A stretch of DNA of 64,000 nt from Rhynochetos jubatus (GCA_027574665.1 CM050654.1:30213722-30277721), one strand, 5' to 3'; counted from the first letter of the stretch, positions 25,301-37,506 are shown. Notes: a model not told the origin generated them from the letters alone. Numbers and translations are program-made.

Positions 25301-26529
25301 ACTTTGTTTTGACTGTTTTATCTAGGAAGAACTCAACAAGCTGTTGTGCAGAAAAAAGATACAGAAATAGGATATAAATAACATGTGCTCTAATATATAA
25401 CAGAAATAATATACCATAACTACAAGGTAAATAAGTAATAACTATTACTAGCAGTACTAGAAAGCTTGTGTGTGTGTATATTGTGTCCTGAAGCATTTAT
25501 ATTAATCCTTTGCATTTTGTCTTAAATTAGATAGTATCAAGGAACAAAAGCAAACACGAAGGAAGCATTTACACGGTCTTCTCAGGCTAGCCTTAATGAT
25601 TTGAGTGTTATATGATGAAATAGTAAAAACCATCTTTTTTGTGTGTGTTTTCTAGTGGCCACAGCAGTCACTGTGCCCCAAAGTCTAATATTGCCCTGAA
25701 TAGCTGTGGGCACCCAGCAAGAATGAACACCGTTTCCAGTGCTCAACCCCTGGCCTGGTTACCACCAAACACTTCTTCTGCTTCACTTGCTTCAATTGCC
25801 CAGTTGCATGTACACAACGTGGTTCCTAAATCATTCCTCTGAGCCATAGCAACCTGCTGACATTTGCTAAAAGTTTACTGCTAGCCTGGGTTTTGTCCAG
25901 TAGGTTTTGTGGACATGGGATGTGCTGGCATGTTGGCTCGGCTTGTTTTGCATGTGAAACGGATACTGCATGGCAGTAGAGGATCAGACCTCCTTATATT
26001 CCTTGTCTTTTGTAGGCTTTGGAGACACCACTGCTGGGGTTCAAAAGGGAGGCTTTTCCCTTAGCTTTTATAACATGGGAATGGAATAAAGAACATTGTG
26101 ATTTCTTTCCTATTTGATGCTGGCAGCTACTTGCCAGACCAAGAAACCAAGTCAGTTCTTGTAGGCTACCAAGTAAAAATCTCATGATACTCTGTTGGTG
26201 AATGGTTTTATATCTGTCTCAGTCATCAAAATACTTGTAGCATGGTAGACATAACTGCATAGTAAAGGAATGTATACTCGGCAACATTGCCATTGGCAGG
26301 ACATAAACACCTTTAGAGTTTATCAGTGTTCTGGGAGATGTTTATTACTTGAGTCTCACTAAGTCCTTATCAGAAAAGAAAAAAGTAAAGAAGTTGGAAT
26401 GTAAAAGTTAGTTTCACTTACCAGCAGAGACAGGCATGGTAAGATTCAATCATTATAAATGCAGATGTTTTGATCTGTGAAGGTATGGCAAATCAACCGT
26501 TTATAACACAGTGATATATAGGTGCGTAA
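25301..26529. other. Non-coding DNA, nothing recognised
   Basis: AT-rich segment with short chance frames. No repeats, exon signals or RNA genes identified. Confidence 0.5.
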
Positions 26530-26900
26530 GATCGCACAGAATCGAGGTGCTGATCTAGTCTGACTTTAACACCATCAAAGGATTTTCCTGTACTTAAACG
26601 CATCCACGTCCAGTGCCGAGTGTTAGACTACAGCAGATCTTCTGGAAAAATATCTGAACAAAATGTCAACTCTGCAGTGCTAGAGAGTCTGCCGCCAGCC
26701 TGAATCTAATGCTCTTCTCTGTTGAAACCGGGAGCCTTGTTTCTAATCTGAATTCGCTTAGCCGTAGATTCTTGTAATGTCTCATACCTCTGGTTCAAAA
26801 AGCATCTTTTGTCAAATTTTTGTTGGTTATCAGTAATGTTAACACATACATACCAAGTCACCTTGAAAGAGAACTCAAAAGAGAGGTACTTGTGTTTTTC
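26530..26900 (-). mobile_element. CR1-L3-type LINE relic
   Basis: On the + strand the sequence follows the reverse complement of the CR1-L3 3' half as I recall it. TGATCTAGTCTGACTT matches 'tcatctagtctgacct'. ACAGCAGATCTTCTGGAAAAA matches 'aaagcatatcttccagaaag'. GTTTCTAATCTGAATTCGCTTAGCC matches 'atttctaatttgaatttgtctggc', and GATTCTTGTAATG matches the 'ttcttgttatg' block. The 3' end therefore points toward lower coordinates. The frame is destroyed by substitutions. It lies opposite in orientation to the relic at 4.65-5.17 kb. Confidence 0.75.
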
Positions 26901-28047
26901 TTCTAGATAGCACTGGAGTATTTTCAATATTCATCTTCCTGCTTGAATTGTGGACATCGGAGCTGGGCATAGTGTTCCATTAACAGACAATTCAGGGTTA
27001 GATAGGCATTATAACCTCCCTAATTCTGCATAGACAAGTGCAATTTGCTTTATTTGTTTGGATATCAGCAACATCCATAGAGCTTGTCAGTCACTATTTG
27101 CCCACCATAAACCTCAAGTTGTCTCCAGTCAGTGTTTCTCAAAACACAGCCTTCATTTTAATCAATAGTTTTCCAGATGTGTGGCCTCGTATGTGGATGC
27201 TTTAAAATATATAATCTTTGTATCTAGCCCATCTAGGGATAGAAAGCAGGTCACTGGTGCAAAGCAATCATCTTTACTTACTGTGTCTGCAGTCATTTGT
27301 CACTGACAAACTTCATGACTCTGTATTTGTTTCCAGTCACTGATATGCAAAATGATTGTAGCTCCCCAATCATATGAATTTTTCCAACAGATTCAGTTAT
27401 ACTGGTCAGGACTAATTTGTGTATTATATGAGCTATTCCACTTCTTGCTTGTTACTCAGATTCACAGCGTTAGAGTCTACACAATTAAGGAATCTCTTCT
27501 CTTGGAGTCCCTTGGTACCTTGATTAATTTTAATCTTGACATCTTGATTTCTGGCTAAATGAGTGCTCATTTTCACCCTTGTCTTTTGTCATTAGCTCAA
27601 TACCCTCCTGAATACTTTAGCCTGTCTCCTGAAAGACTTATTCCCTTCCACCGAAATGACAGCCAGTCACGTTGTACAGTCTCTCTTCTCTTTAGAAGAT
27701 GGACCTGCGCTGCTGAAAAGTGAGAGGTTCTGCCTTTCACTGCTTACCTAACCGTTAATTTTTTGGAATCATAGAAAGCCATGTAACTTGAGTTGCAGCT
27801 TGCGGAAATGAGCACTGTTCAGGGTATTAATTTCATTCTCCTTTGTATAAAGTTCCTTGCAAGGACTCTTGGTTTTTCCTGAATCTCTCCTCACCAGTGT
27901 GCTTGGTGTCCTTGCAGACTAGGCTGCATTGCGGTTCATGGGTAGGATTCGTATAGCTCTGTCCTCTCCTACGACATCGACTGTCAGATATTTCAACAGT
28001 TTTGGGACTTGCAGATGCCAGCAATTGACTCTCTGTTACTTGTGAGC
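26901..28047. other. Non-coding DNA, nothing recognised
   Basis: Short chance frames; no exon or repeat signature seen. Confidence 0.5.
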
Positions 28048-28104
28048 ATGAGGCTGGACTCAGTGGACCTCCACAGGTCCCTTCCAACCCCAAATACTCT
28101 GATC
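28048..28104 (+). mobile_element. CR1 LINE 3' tail
   Basis: The segment AGGCTGGACTCAGTGGACC, then AGGTCCCTTCCAACCCC and ACTCTGAT, is the hallmark of CR1 3' untranslated ends (ggctggact..atgat..aggtcccttccaaccc..attctgtgat). Only the terminal 60 bases or so remain; no RT portion is recognisable upstream. Confidence 0.78.
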
Positions 28105-31100
28105 TTGTCAGAAACTCTTCTCTCATTCCCATCTGGAGGAATTTTTCTTCATTTTTTATGAACTGCCAACCATTTTATGTGGTCTGCATCCTGCCTTCAG
28201 CTGGCAACTGTAGTCTTATAAAGACAATATGTGTTTCTACTCAGTGTGGAATAGCAGCTTGTGTGGCGTATGTGTTCGGCAAAGGAAAACGAGCCAATTG
28301 AAGTGTTGCTTTTTTGTTTTTAATTACATTCTTGTTTCCTTCCCAGGCTTCTCTCTTCCACATACTTACACGTGTGCCTCCAGAGGGAGGATCTGATAGG
28401 CTGATGAAGTGAACTGGAATGTTTAAAAATAAACCAAAGTTTTGTAATGAAACGTATTCTGAAAGGACCCAGTTGTTACAGGGATTTTTGCAAGGAGGTA
28501 GTCCTTCATCTTTCACTGCACAAAATAAAGGCTTTCCTTCCTTGAGCCAAATGAGGATTTTCTCATCCAAGGTTTGGAGCCTGTTCAATGTCATCTGGAT
28601 GGACTAGTCACTACAAGACAATATTACTCATCCCACCCCTACATAAAGCAAATCCATTAAACTTCACTGCATGTGGTTTGTATTTGGGGTTTCATTCATG
28701 AGAGTTGAAAGTGCCCAAACTGCTGCAGCATGGAAGTGAAACCCTGAGAGGATTCTCCTTCAGTCATCACAAGCCAACAAAACCATTCACTTCCACCATC
28801 TCTCTCAAATCTGATTTCAAGGCAGCTCTTTCCCTCCTTGCCAAATCTCTCTGTTGACCCTCACCTGCTCCACGAAACCTGCACAACACCTCTGTTCGGA
28901 ATCGGAGTTTCTGCTCTGCTTATAGTACATGAAGTCTACTTTCTTAATTTTCACTCATAAACCTGTTGAAAAGTCAATAGGTTAATTATTACTGATTTGG
29001 AATTAGAGTCTAATTTTGTTGTAAACAGTTTAATGTCTGGTCCTCCGCCCTGGTCTTGATACAGTCGGTGTTTAGCTGTTACCCACCCTGGTGTATCTGC
29101 CAAGCACCACAGATGTTTTATCTGACACGGTAGTTATTAACAATTTCTGCTCTTGTTCGAGCACGAAGACCTGATGAAGGGTTTTTTTTTTGTTTCTTTA
29201 TTTTGCTTTTCTTCTTTTTCCTATGATGGTGTGCAAAGGTTTTCTAAAATGAAAACAATACTTTTTCATTAGATACACGCACACACATATAGGTAATATT
29301 TGTAATTTTTTTTCCTTTTTGGAAAAAACCCAGAAGATTCTATAACAGGAAATTGAAAACTTCTGTGGATTTACATAAAAAAATCCCAAACTTAGACAAC
29401 TCTTTTGCCAAAGTTCTCGCTTTGTTATAACAAAACCAAACAAATAAACAAAAACCAAGTGCAGATTCATGGACTGGTTCTAATGGTGACGCATCACTTT
29501 TGTGCAATTTTTGTTTATCTGGTGGCATCCTCCCATATTTTTGCAGCATGTTAACACAGAGTCTGAATGCAGGAGTGTCTTGATTATCTTCTTTGTCGGT
29601 TTTTCGCGTGTTAGAATTCGCATAGTAGAAATTTTCTCATGATAAGACATGTCAGATTGGCTTTGTAAAAGTACAAGCATGACTTTGTTTTCCTGTTCTA
29701 CAACAAAAGACTCTTCCCCCCAGCCCCCACTCCTCCATCTTCTGAGTTCTTCCAAAGTAAGAAACAAAGATAACTTCTGAGAGAGAGGAGGGAAAGTCGT
29801 GTACCCCAGCCTGCATGTCTCAGCATGGAAGAATGCCGAATCTGTGTCTGGCTTTGAGCTTTTATGTCTGCTGGTATGTTTTGATGATGTATTGTAATGG
29901 TTTATAATCCAGCATCTGAAAGATAATTTCTGTTCAAGGCTCTAAGGTTGGCAACTTGAAAATATACTTGAAGTGGGGAAATTATTCAAATTTATCTGAT
30001 ATTTTATAGATTGGTCTTATTTGTAAGGAAGCAGCAATATTAAAGTGGCATTAGTGTGCCAACAGCACCAACAGCAGGCAAAAAACCCCAAAGATGGGGG
30101 AAATATGAGTTCCTTCATTCAATGTAGTCTCCTTTCTGATAACCACGGCCCAGAACGTAAATGGCTTCAGAAAGGGAAAACCATTTCTGTTTCAATTCAG
30201 TGGCCTTAGTGTTGTCACCTGGTGCCCTGGAGTGTGCTAGGATAGCCCGGTGTCTTGTTGCCATTTGAAAGACACACGCCTTCCACAGGTCCTGTGTCCC
30301 ATCCATCAGACCCACAGGGGAGCAGGGGTCCGAGGGCACTGGGTGCCCCTCTGCAGATGCCAGCACTTCATCCTTGCTGCCCAGGGCCCATTAGTGTCTG
30401 GTCCCTGATAGAAGGTCCTCGAGGAGCATCCAGCTGGTGAATGTTACTTCTAGAGCAGGTAGCTGAATACTTAAAGGTGTCAAGAGGGTGGCAATTTCTG
30501 ATCACCACCACTAAGTCCACTGGACTTGTTTGATATCAGTGGAAGGCCACTGTGGTCAGTGTAAGGAGAGACACTGCTTGTGATTCTTTGAGGTGTATCT
30601 GACACTGTTTCCCTTCACATGCCTGGCACCACCGAAGCAATGGATTGCATCCTTGTGTCTTGGTGCCCCAGGTACAAAGGGTCATAGAGCATGCTGGAGG
30701 GCTGCATTCCTCAGGGATGTTTGCAGGGCATATTTCTTCCATCAGAGACCCTTGCAATTCTCCATTTCACTTCCTTACAAGATTTCTGAATGTATTCTAC
30801 CCCTCTTCCCTCTGTGTCGTGCCCCGCAGCCCTGTCCCTGCCATGCTAGATGTCATGCTGTGCCCTCTCCTGCCCTGTTAGGGCTATGTGTCTTCATCTC
30901 CCATGGTACTAGGTAAGTCTGCAGCCTCTTTCTTTCTCTTTCCCATACCACTTTCTCTCCACATTTTTTTTGGATTTGCCATTCCCTGTCTTTTGCCTGT
31001 ACCTCCATTCACTCATATTCTTCAGTAAGGTCTTGCCTAATCTAGACTGTAAGGTCATCCCTCTTTCCCTTATTTCAGCTTCTTTCAGGCTCTTCTCCAT

Positions 31101-34060
31101 CTTCAGGAACCCCCTGTTCTTTCCACATCCAAGCAATCATCCTTGCAAACGTCCCTCCTTCCCTCAGGTCTCCTTCTCATCAAGCATTTTTTTGTACTTT
31201 GCCTCCTTTCTTTACCTCCCTGGGCAGAGTTGTGCCTGTTGGTGCCTGGAATATCCTTGGATCTTCTGGAGCTGGTTGGAGGTGATGTTCTGAAGTTAAC
31301 ATATTACAGACGAACACTGCCGAGAACCAGGCAGTCCTGGGTGTACTTTGACCCCTTACAGTAAGGCAAGAGTAGCTTCTTCCTCGTGCTTTTGGTTTGC
31401 TGTTGCCATATGGAAATGGCAGATGGTGTTGATCAGGAAGTTAATCTAGAAGCGTATCCGTTTCATGCCGTACGTGAAAGATTTGTTCATTAAACTTAGA
31501 ACTCTAATTTAAAGCCAATTAACAGAGTGATTTGAAGAGACTTGTTGTTTTTGAAGTTCAAAAGAGATGCTAAGTCTCTGATTCCAGCCTTTGTACATTC
31601 CAGAACCTGTATAACTATTGCAGTGTTGCCAACTCTCCTGGGTTTTTTGTCTCTTCCCCTCCACCCCCATTTACTTTTACCTCTCAATTTTTTTGAGTGA
31701 TGCAACTTTTGCTGTGGACTGTAACTGTTTGGTGAAGCCTTATGATGCTCAGATTTCTTAGCAATTTTAACACTACATTTGAGGGTGGGTGGGCAGAAGT
31801 TACATCTCTCTCTCTCTCTCCTCTTTGCTGAAAGCTGAGCTGCCAGCACAGCTCCCTCCCTTCAGCAGCCAGTATTGTTATTTTCTAAGCAGGAGTCGGG
31901 GAAGGAGGTATTAAAATGGAAGAAGACCTGAGCAGCTCTATGCTCTCCTAACACTACTTCTATCAACACGGGATCATCTTTTCTTCCTGTCCTCCCTCCC
32001 CATAACATCTCCCGGAAGCTGGTAGAGACCCACCACAGAAACTTCTCAAGCTTAGAAGGGGCAGCAGAGGTCTCCAGACAGAGACCTACTGCTCTACCCA
32101 TGCATGTACCAGCATACAGTGCTAATTTCCATGTGTTATCAACCTTGTAGGACTGGCCCAAGTAGGCCATTCCTAAGAAATGTCAAGATGGGAAATCTTG
32201 TGTCAGGAGGACCCCAAAAGTGATTAGTTCTGAAGTAATATTTATGCTGTTTTTACCCAAGATTGATATTCTGTAAATACTTGTAGATCCTTCAGCAACA
32301 GACGGCGTGTTTGGATAGTCCCAACATTTAGTAGTGGCATGTGTACAGAAAAAACTTTTAGTAATTTGAAGCTGTTGCTGATATAAAAGAAAACAGAAGG
32401 GTCAAGTTTTGCTGTGGTATAGAGCCTATGACTTCACCAGGTTAACTGCTGCTACTTCCGTGTAATTGAGAACATAATTTGGCTCAAACCCTGGGAGACT
32501 GAAAAGGATCACAGCAGCCACTGCATTAAGCCAATGTTCAAAACAGTTGGCTCACACTGAATTTCATAAGCAGATCGTGTATTCAGAAGGCTTTAGCTGT
32601 ATGACACAGTCCACTGCAAAAGAGGAGATGGTGGGGGTATCTCTTTGATTATCTTAACTAAAACATCATTCCAGGAAAAGCTGTCAAATGTGGTATTGTC
32701 CCTACATGAGGGGCAAGGTGACAGAATATATAAAGTATCTCCCTGTGGGTGCATGAGGACAAACCTGGCGAGAGCTGTGCCGAGGCTGCCCTTGGTTTTC
32801 CCAACTCCTGTCGCTCATGCTAGGAGCTGGCAGCGGTGGGGCTGTATCCTGGCCGTGCTGCGGTGGTGCTGGTGTCAGGGGTGACGGCACCTTGCTGGTA
32901 CTGCCAGGACCATGCGGTAGGAGCTCAGATAGGGATACACCTAAAATGAGGGGTAGATTAAGCATTGGCCTGAGAAAGCACAAAATATTCACAGAAACAG
33001 GAGGGCTGCTGGAGATCCTTTCCTGCTGCCCCACGGGGCATTCGGTGGCTGTGGTGGCTTCTGGAGGATTAGACCCATGTCACTGACGGTGCTTGCCGTC
33101 TGCCAGAGAGGCTCGCTCCTGTGCTGGTACTGAGTCTTTGAGGAGAAGCGGCCAAAATCGGTGATTCATGTTTCACAGAAAAGCTTGGGGGACAGAAATC
33201 TTTTCTGCTCTGTCTAGGGGAGGAGAAGGGGCTTTCCTGATTAAAGAAAAATCCCAAAGGAGGAAATAGTGCCTCTTTAAGAAAAGGGTGTGAGGGGGGT
33301 ATGGCTGATGAGTATCTCTTTATTTCTAAGTGTGCTGGCAGTCCTGCTCAGATTGATGCCCTCCAAAAGACACCGGCATTTTGGGACAGCACTTTCAACT
33401 GTTCCTCAAGCACTTAGCAGGAGGGATTGTTTTATTAGGAAAGTTTACAGCTTTTTGTTTTCCCTTAAAGGCAAATGTGACTGTTGTTTTTAATTCTGCT
33501 GGGATTTCTCCCTTTTAATATACAACACAGCTGTTAAAATAGCTGGGGTTGTCTAGGGCAAATCATATAGCACTTTCCTTGTTCAGATCTCAGATGGCTG
33601 CCTTTTTAGTGTCGCCGCGGAATTATATTACAGGGCATATGAATAGTGCTGGTATTAGTGTCAAAATCAATTACCCAACCCTCCTCCTGCAGAGAAAGCT
33701 ACAAACCTTTGGAACAATCTGAGTAATCCATTCTGGGTTTCTAATTCTGAGTAATGATGGAGGGCAGAGACTTGTGCTTGAATAAGTGCACAGGGTCTTT
33801 CTCCGTATAGTCACTCCTAAATGCATGCTCTTTACAGGAAAAAGCAGGCTCCCTGTGAAACCCTTTTTCATGCCAAATGGCTCGCTGCTAAGATTAATCT
33901 GTCACTGAATTTATAAATTCTGTGTGGCACAGAGCAGCAGAAAAAGTTTAGCATTGAACAGAAAGCAAACTATGTATTGCTTAAAAAATGAATGTTGTGC
34001 TCCTGGATGGTGTGGATTGACTGCCTCCATCAATATATCTTCTTATGCTGGTAATAAAAA
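28105..34060. other. Non-coding DNA with a possible conserved element at 33530-33970
   Basis: No exon, RNA gene or clear repeat was found apart from the listed microsatellite. Region 30900-31240 is pyrimidine-rich on the + strand. Region 33530-33970 is AT-rich with compact motifs (TTTAATATACAACACAGCTG, GAATTATATTACAGGGC, CCTTTGGAACAATC, CTAAGATTAATCTGTC) and could be a conserved non-coding element. The CpG-containing GTCGCCGCGGAATT inside it is unusual for such AT-rich DNA. Confidence 0.4.
31805..31820 (+). repeat. (TC)8 microsatellite
   Basis: Eight TC dinucleotides, directly visible. Confidence 0.9.
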
Positions 34061-34260
34061 TACTTCCATAGCCTTGTGCCTTCGAGGATCTCAAAGCACT
34101 TTGCAAATAGGGCGAAGTACTATTTCCTATTTTATGACTGTGGAAACCAGCTGCAAGAGAGGTTAAGCTTTTTGCCCAGGGACACAGAGGAGACTGTAGC
34201 AGAGCCAAGATGGGAACCTAAATCTCCAGAGCTCCAGCCCTGTGTCCTGGTCACACACTG
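34061..34260 (-). mobile_element. MIR (CORE-SINE) relic, near full length
   Basis: On the + strand it follows the reverse complement of MIR end to end. GATCTCAAAGCACTTTGCAAA is followed by TATTTTATGACTGTGGAAACC, GAGAGGTTAAGC...TTGCCCAGGGACACAGAG, GCAGAGCCAAGATGGGAACC, and CTCCAGAGCTCCAGCCCTGTG. The GATCTCAAAGCACTTTGCAAA start is typical of the amniote-wide MIR form. It is the clearest of the MIR-like copies in the window. Confidence 0.85.
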
Positions 34261-37200
34261 CACAAAAGAGTAGGGGAAGCCAACTGGTCACAACCATTCA
34301 GCCATCATCCATGAAACATCTGGAGATGGGGTACGAAATTAGTGCTGGTGTTTCTTTGTGTCCTGGTCTCTGACCTAGTCTGTGGATGGAGGTGCTGAGC
34401 CGGGGAGGATGCTTGTGTCCCCCTGCACTGGGACGGTCAGCTCTGGTTGTGAGTGGCTGTGGAAGGAGAATGATTTTTGATTGCTGCTGACTTGGGGAAA
34501 AGCTTGGAGTCTCGTATGCAGCCTGCCCTGCCCCAAGCACCTTTACAAGCAAAAATAATTATAGACTTATTACCCTAAATCCTTTAAGATTAGAGTAGTT
34601 GCATTCTTTTTTTTTTTTTCCCCCTAATCCAGTATTTGAGAAGGATTTACCTGTTTAATATGACCATTTATTAGAAATATTTCCTTTTTTAAAAAAAATC
34701 ATAATTCATTTGAAAAGAAAGGGTACCGCTACAAAGGCCAGGTTTTTAAATAAGGGACTGATCTCTTGTCAAACTCCTGTTGGATAAATGGCACAGCTGA
34801 AAACCAGGATCCTTACTGGGATGTCTGTGGCAGAGGTTTAGAGATCTCAATTAAGGCACCTCTTAGGAAAAAAGCATGACTCTAATCTGCATGTTTCGCA
34901 GGAAAATTATTTCTATTCCTGGTTTCTTCCTTGTCCTCCATGGCTACTGTGCTCTGCAACCCCCCGAGGAAGGTCCCCACATGCATGAGGCTGCCCCGGG
35001 GGTCAGGATAACCCCGGGAGGCTGGGAGGGGTGCGAGGGCCAGGGTCTGGTTTCAAACAAAAATGCAAAGCCTTGAAAGGAAGGACTAAGAAGAAACAGG
35101 TGGGGGGCTAGTAATATAGCTGCTGAAGTTTATTTGCTTAATGAACAGAAGCCCAGGCTGTCAGACCTAGGTCAAATACTCCTCCAGTATGTGTGTGTAT
35201 TTCATACGTGGTGTGTAACCCAACCCGATTTCTGGATTAAACCACTGTAAAGTCTTGGCCCCCAGGAACCCGTCCCATGTTTGCCATGAAGCCCAGCACA
35301 TGTCGGGGCAGGACCTCGGGGGGCCACCTCGGGATTCACTGGAGCCTTGTGTCATCAGTAAAGCCTCTAATTGTGGGTCCTGTCATTTCCAATGTAAGCT
35401 TTGCTGTTTACAGCTGCAAATCATGACCGCAGATCCATCACTTAGTGGTCCCATTAATGTGAGCCATGCCTGAAGGCTCCCAGGATAAGCTGCTTGGGCT
35501 GCAGCATGTGGGCCACCATCCTGCTGGAGCCCAGGTGGTGGTGGGAATGCTGGAGGGCCACATCCACCAAGCGCCAGGTCCCTCTGGGGTGCCAGCAAGG
35601 GTGGCTTTGTATTTGTAGGGAGGTTTTAAAATAGCCATTTTGTGGAGGAGGAAGGGGTCTAGGACAGCCTGTCCCAAACAGCAGTGCAACACAGTCTCCA
35701 ACAGTGGGTGTGAGGGAATCTGGGAGCATGAGGCTGTGTGCTAAGCCATGGAGCTCATCATGTAGTGGGGAAAGAGTGGCTTCACTTTCCTGTTTGTCTG
35801 TCCTGAAGTTACAGCACAAAACCTTTTTGAAAATCAGCAAAATAGTGAGAGTTAGAAAACCCCCCACCCAACAACAAAATGAAGTGCTTATGTCAGGGTC
35901 ACAGGCAACTAATGGGTAAAAATTACAGATCACATATAGGAGCTCCTGAAATCTTCATGTGCTTTAAAATTTTCAGCAGTGTTAATTTTTTAATTCAAGA
36001 TACTCAGGAGTCAGTTAATCCCTCCAGAGGGAAATTTGAGCTGGCATAATGCCAGTAAAACTACCTGCACACATACAAAATTTTCTGGTTTCCCAGACAT
36101 TTTTTGGCTGATCCCATTAATTCCAGTAAGGCAAAGAGCCAGTTGTGCTTCAGAGTATATCAGGAGCCGAAAAGTTTGCATCTGATAATTTGCATGTGAA
36201 AAATTGTAGATCTGCATTAAAATTAGAAAGGAAAGGCAGAATTAGCAGTGGGTTTTCCAAAGATCAGCCTGAGGCCAGTAGTGCTAGGTAACTGTGGGTT
36301 CTGTGAAAACAGGAGTCACGTGGAGACATTTGAAATAAAACAAGTTAAAACTGGGTGAACAAAAATATCTGCCGTCAGAAATGAAGCATGCCTCTCCCCA
36401 TTTAAAAGAAGCTCCATCTTTACATTAAATTTGGGATACACATATGTTTGCTTTTGGGAGATGAGGTATGTTTGAGTCATGCAGAACACATGATCAAGGT
36501 AAAAACAAGTTCAGGAACTGTTATTTTTCCTGGACTTAAGTTTAAAAAAAAACCAAAACAAAACACCACAAAAAACTTATTGGCGCTCTGGTATCTTCTT
36601 GGTTTGTGCATTTTTCACTGGCACTTAATTAATCATTTGTAATGGGAGTAAAGCTGTAGCTGATTTTCAGATGCAACCAGTCAGGATAGAAGAACTTGTT
36701 TGGGAGAGTCAGGATTTAATGGATGTTCATCCTCACCAGCAAGAGCTAGATGAGCTCTGGCAGACCTGCTGTGGCTTATCTGTAATCACTCTTGAAATAT
36801 TCTGGTCAAGGCACTAGTTCAGCACCAGTGCATAGAAAAAAGACCAACTGGGGGGAAAAAAAAGTCCACCTTAAATCTATTTCTATCTGTATTTTTACGG
36901 AAAGTTTTTAGCTGGCTCAGCTTTTTGTTATGATGGGCTAGGTCATATATAGCATAGACAAATTGTTTTTATACATGCTGTATTTTTGTATCTCACTTGT
37001 CCTTTAATCCTGGAAAGCTCTTGGGACCCGTCAGCTTTATTATACAGCCCAAGTTTAAGTGGGGGGAAAGAAAACGTATTTTGGTCCTGATTCTTTCAGG
37101 TCTTTGACTGTCTGAAGGCAATGGTGTGTGAGAATACCCATCCCTTTGCAGGGTTGTGCCCTTTCTGTCTGTGACTCCTGTACTGGCTGTGGTGCTGGAG

Positions 37201-37299
37201 TTAGAAACCCAGGAGATCGTCGCTGTTTGCCATTTGCTTTTGAGCTCTGACGAACCATCGGCTGCTTCCTCGTGGAGCTGATTTTATGTTTTGTGAGTG
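34261..37299. other. Non-coding DNA upstream of the GLI2 coding exon
   Basis: Probably intronic if the GLI2 transcript starts further upstream. Open frames of up to 159 codons on the minus strand (35454-35933) overlap frames on both strands and carry no domain. No TATA-type promoter or CpG island lies directly before the exon, which agrees with an internal exon rather than a transcription start. Confidence 0.5.
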
Positions 37300-37334
37300 G
37301 TGACCGGAATCTGGTTTTGTTTTATGTCCTGTAG
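37300..37334 (+). other. Splice acceptor of the first GLI2 coding exon
   Basis: A T/C-rich stretch (GGTTTTGTTTTATGTCCTG) ends in TAG at 37332-37334. No AG dinucleotide occurs between the GTGAGTGG at about 37293-37300 and the acceptor. A GTGAC near 37300 could serve as a branch site. The acceptor is inferred from sequence; no transcript is available. Confidence 0.75.
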
Positions 37335-37364
37335 GGTTGCTGAGCTGGAAGATGCACGTCTAAG
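37335..37364 (+). other. GLI2: GLI2 exon, 5'-untranslated part
   Basis: Thirty bases lie between the inferred splice acceptor and the start codon. They contain an in-frame TGA at 37341-37343, eight codons before the ATG, so translation cannot begin upstream in this frame. Because the exon opens with an acceptor, at least one non-coding exon should lie further upstream. Confidence 0.8.
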
Positions 37365-37497
37365 ATGGAAACTTCTGCTTCAACTGCTGCTGGGAAAAAA
37401 GAAGGGAAAGGTGCAGTTCTGGAGGGGAATGGCTTTACGGAGACGGGGAAGAAACCCACTCCTTTAGCAGCGGCAGGAACAGCAGTGGCACAAGGAG
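37365..37497 (+). CDS. GLI2: GLI2, first coding exon (partial CDS, codons 1-44 plus one base)
   Basis: This exon encodes the extreme N terminus of GLI2, a nuclear zinc-finger transcription factor that is processed to activator or repressor forms in response to Hedgehog signalling. The peptide begins METSAS, has GKKPTPL at residues 28-34, and ends AVAQG at 40-44. Recalled human GLI2 starts METSAS, has GKKASPL, and ends AVAAQG at its own exon boundary. The split codon (last base G, phase 1) would give Val with a following exon starting TG, as in the human junction AAQG-VPQ. The ATG at 37365 has A at -3 and G at +4, and an in-frame TGA at 37341-37343 within the same exon rules out an upstream extension. 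This segment holds none of the zinc fingers, degron or activation domain; those lie in later exons outside the window. Identity rests on a remembered alignment of about 44 residues, but boundary, phase and motif order all agree. Confidence 0.92.
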
Positions 37498-37506
37498 GTA
37501 CTTTAT
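37498..37506 (+). other. Splice donor of the first GLI2 coding exon
   Basis: The exon/intron junction reads GGAG|GTACTT. The GT at 37498-37499 leaves one base of a split codon (phase 1), which matches the recalled human GLI2 junction before the Val-Pro-Gln codons. Reading through instead would extend a frame to a stop near 37547 with no similarity to GLI2. Confidence 0.8.

Noticed and set aside
30980-31050. Segment with AATCTAGACTGTAAGGTC recalling an L2 3' end
   Set aside because: The following conserved L2 words (ttgagggcaggga) are missing, so the match is too short.
35454-35933. 159-codon minus strand frame starting MICNFYPLVACDPD
   Set aside because: No recognisable motif, overlapping frames on both strands, no splice or promoter context.
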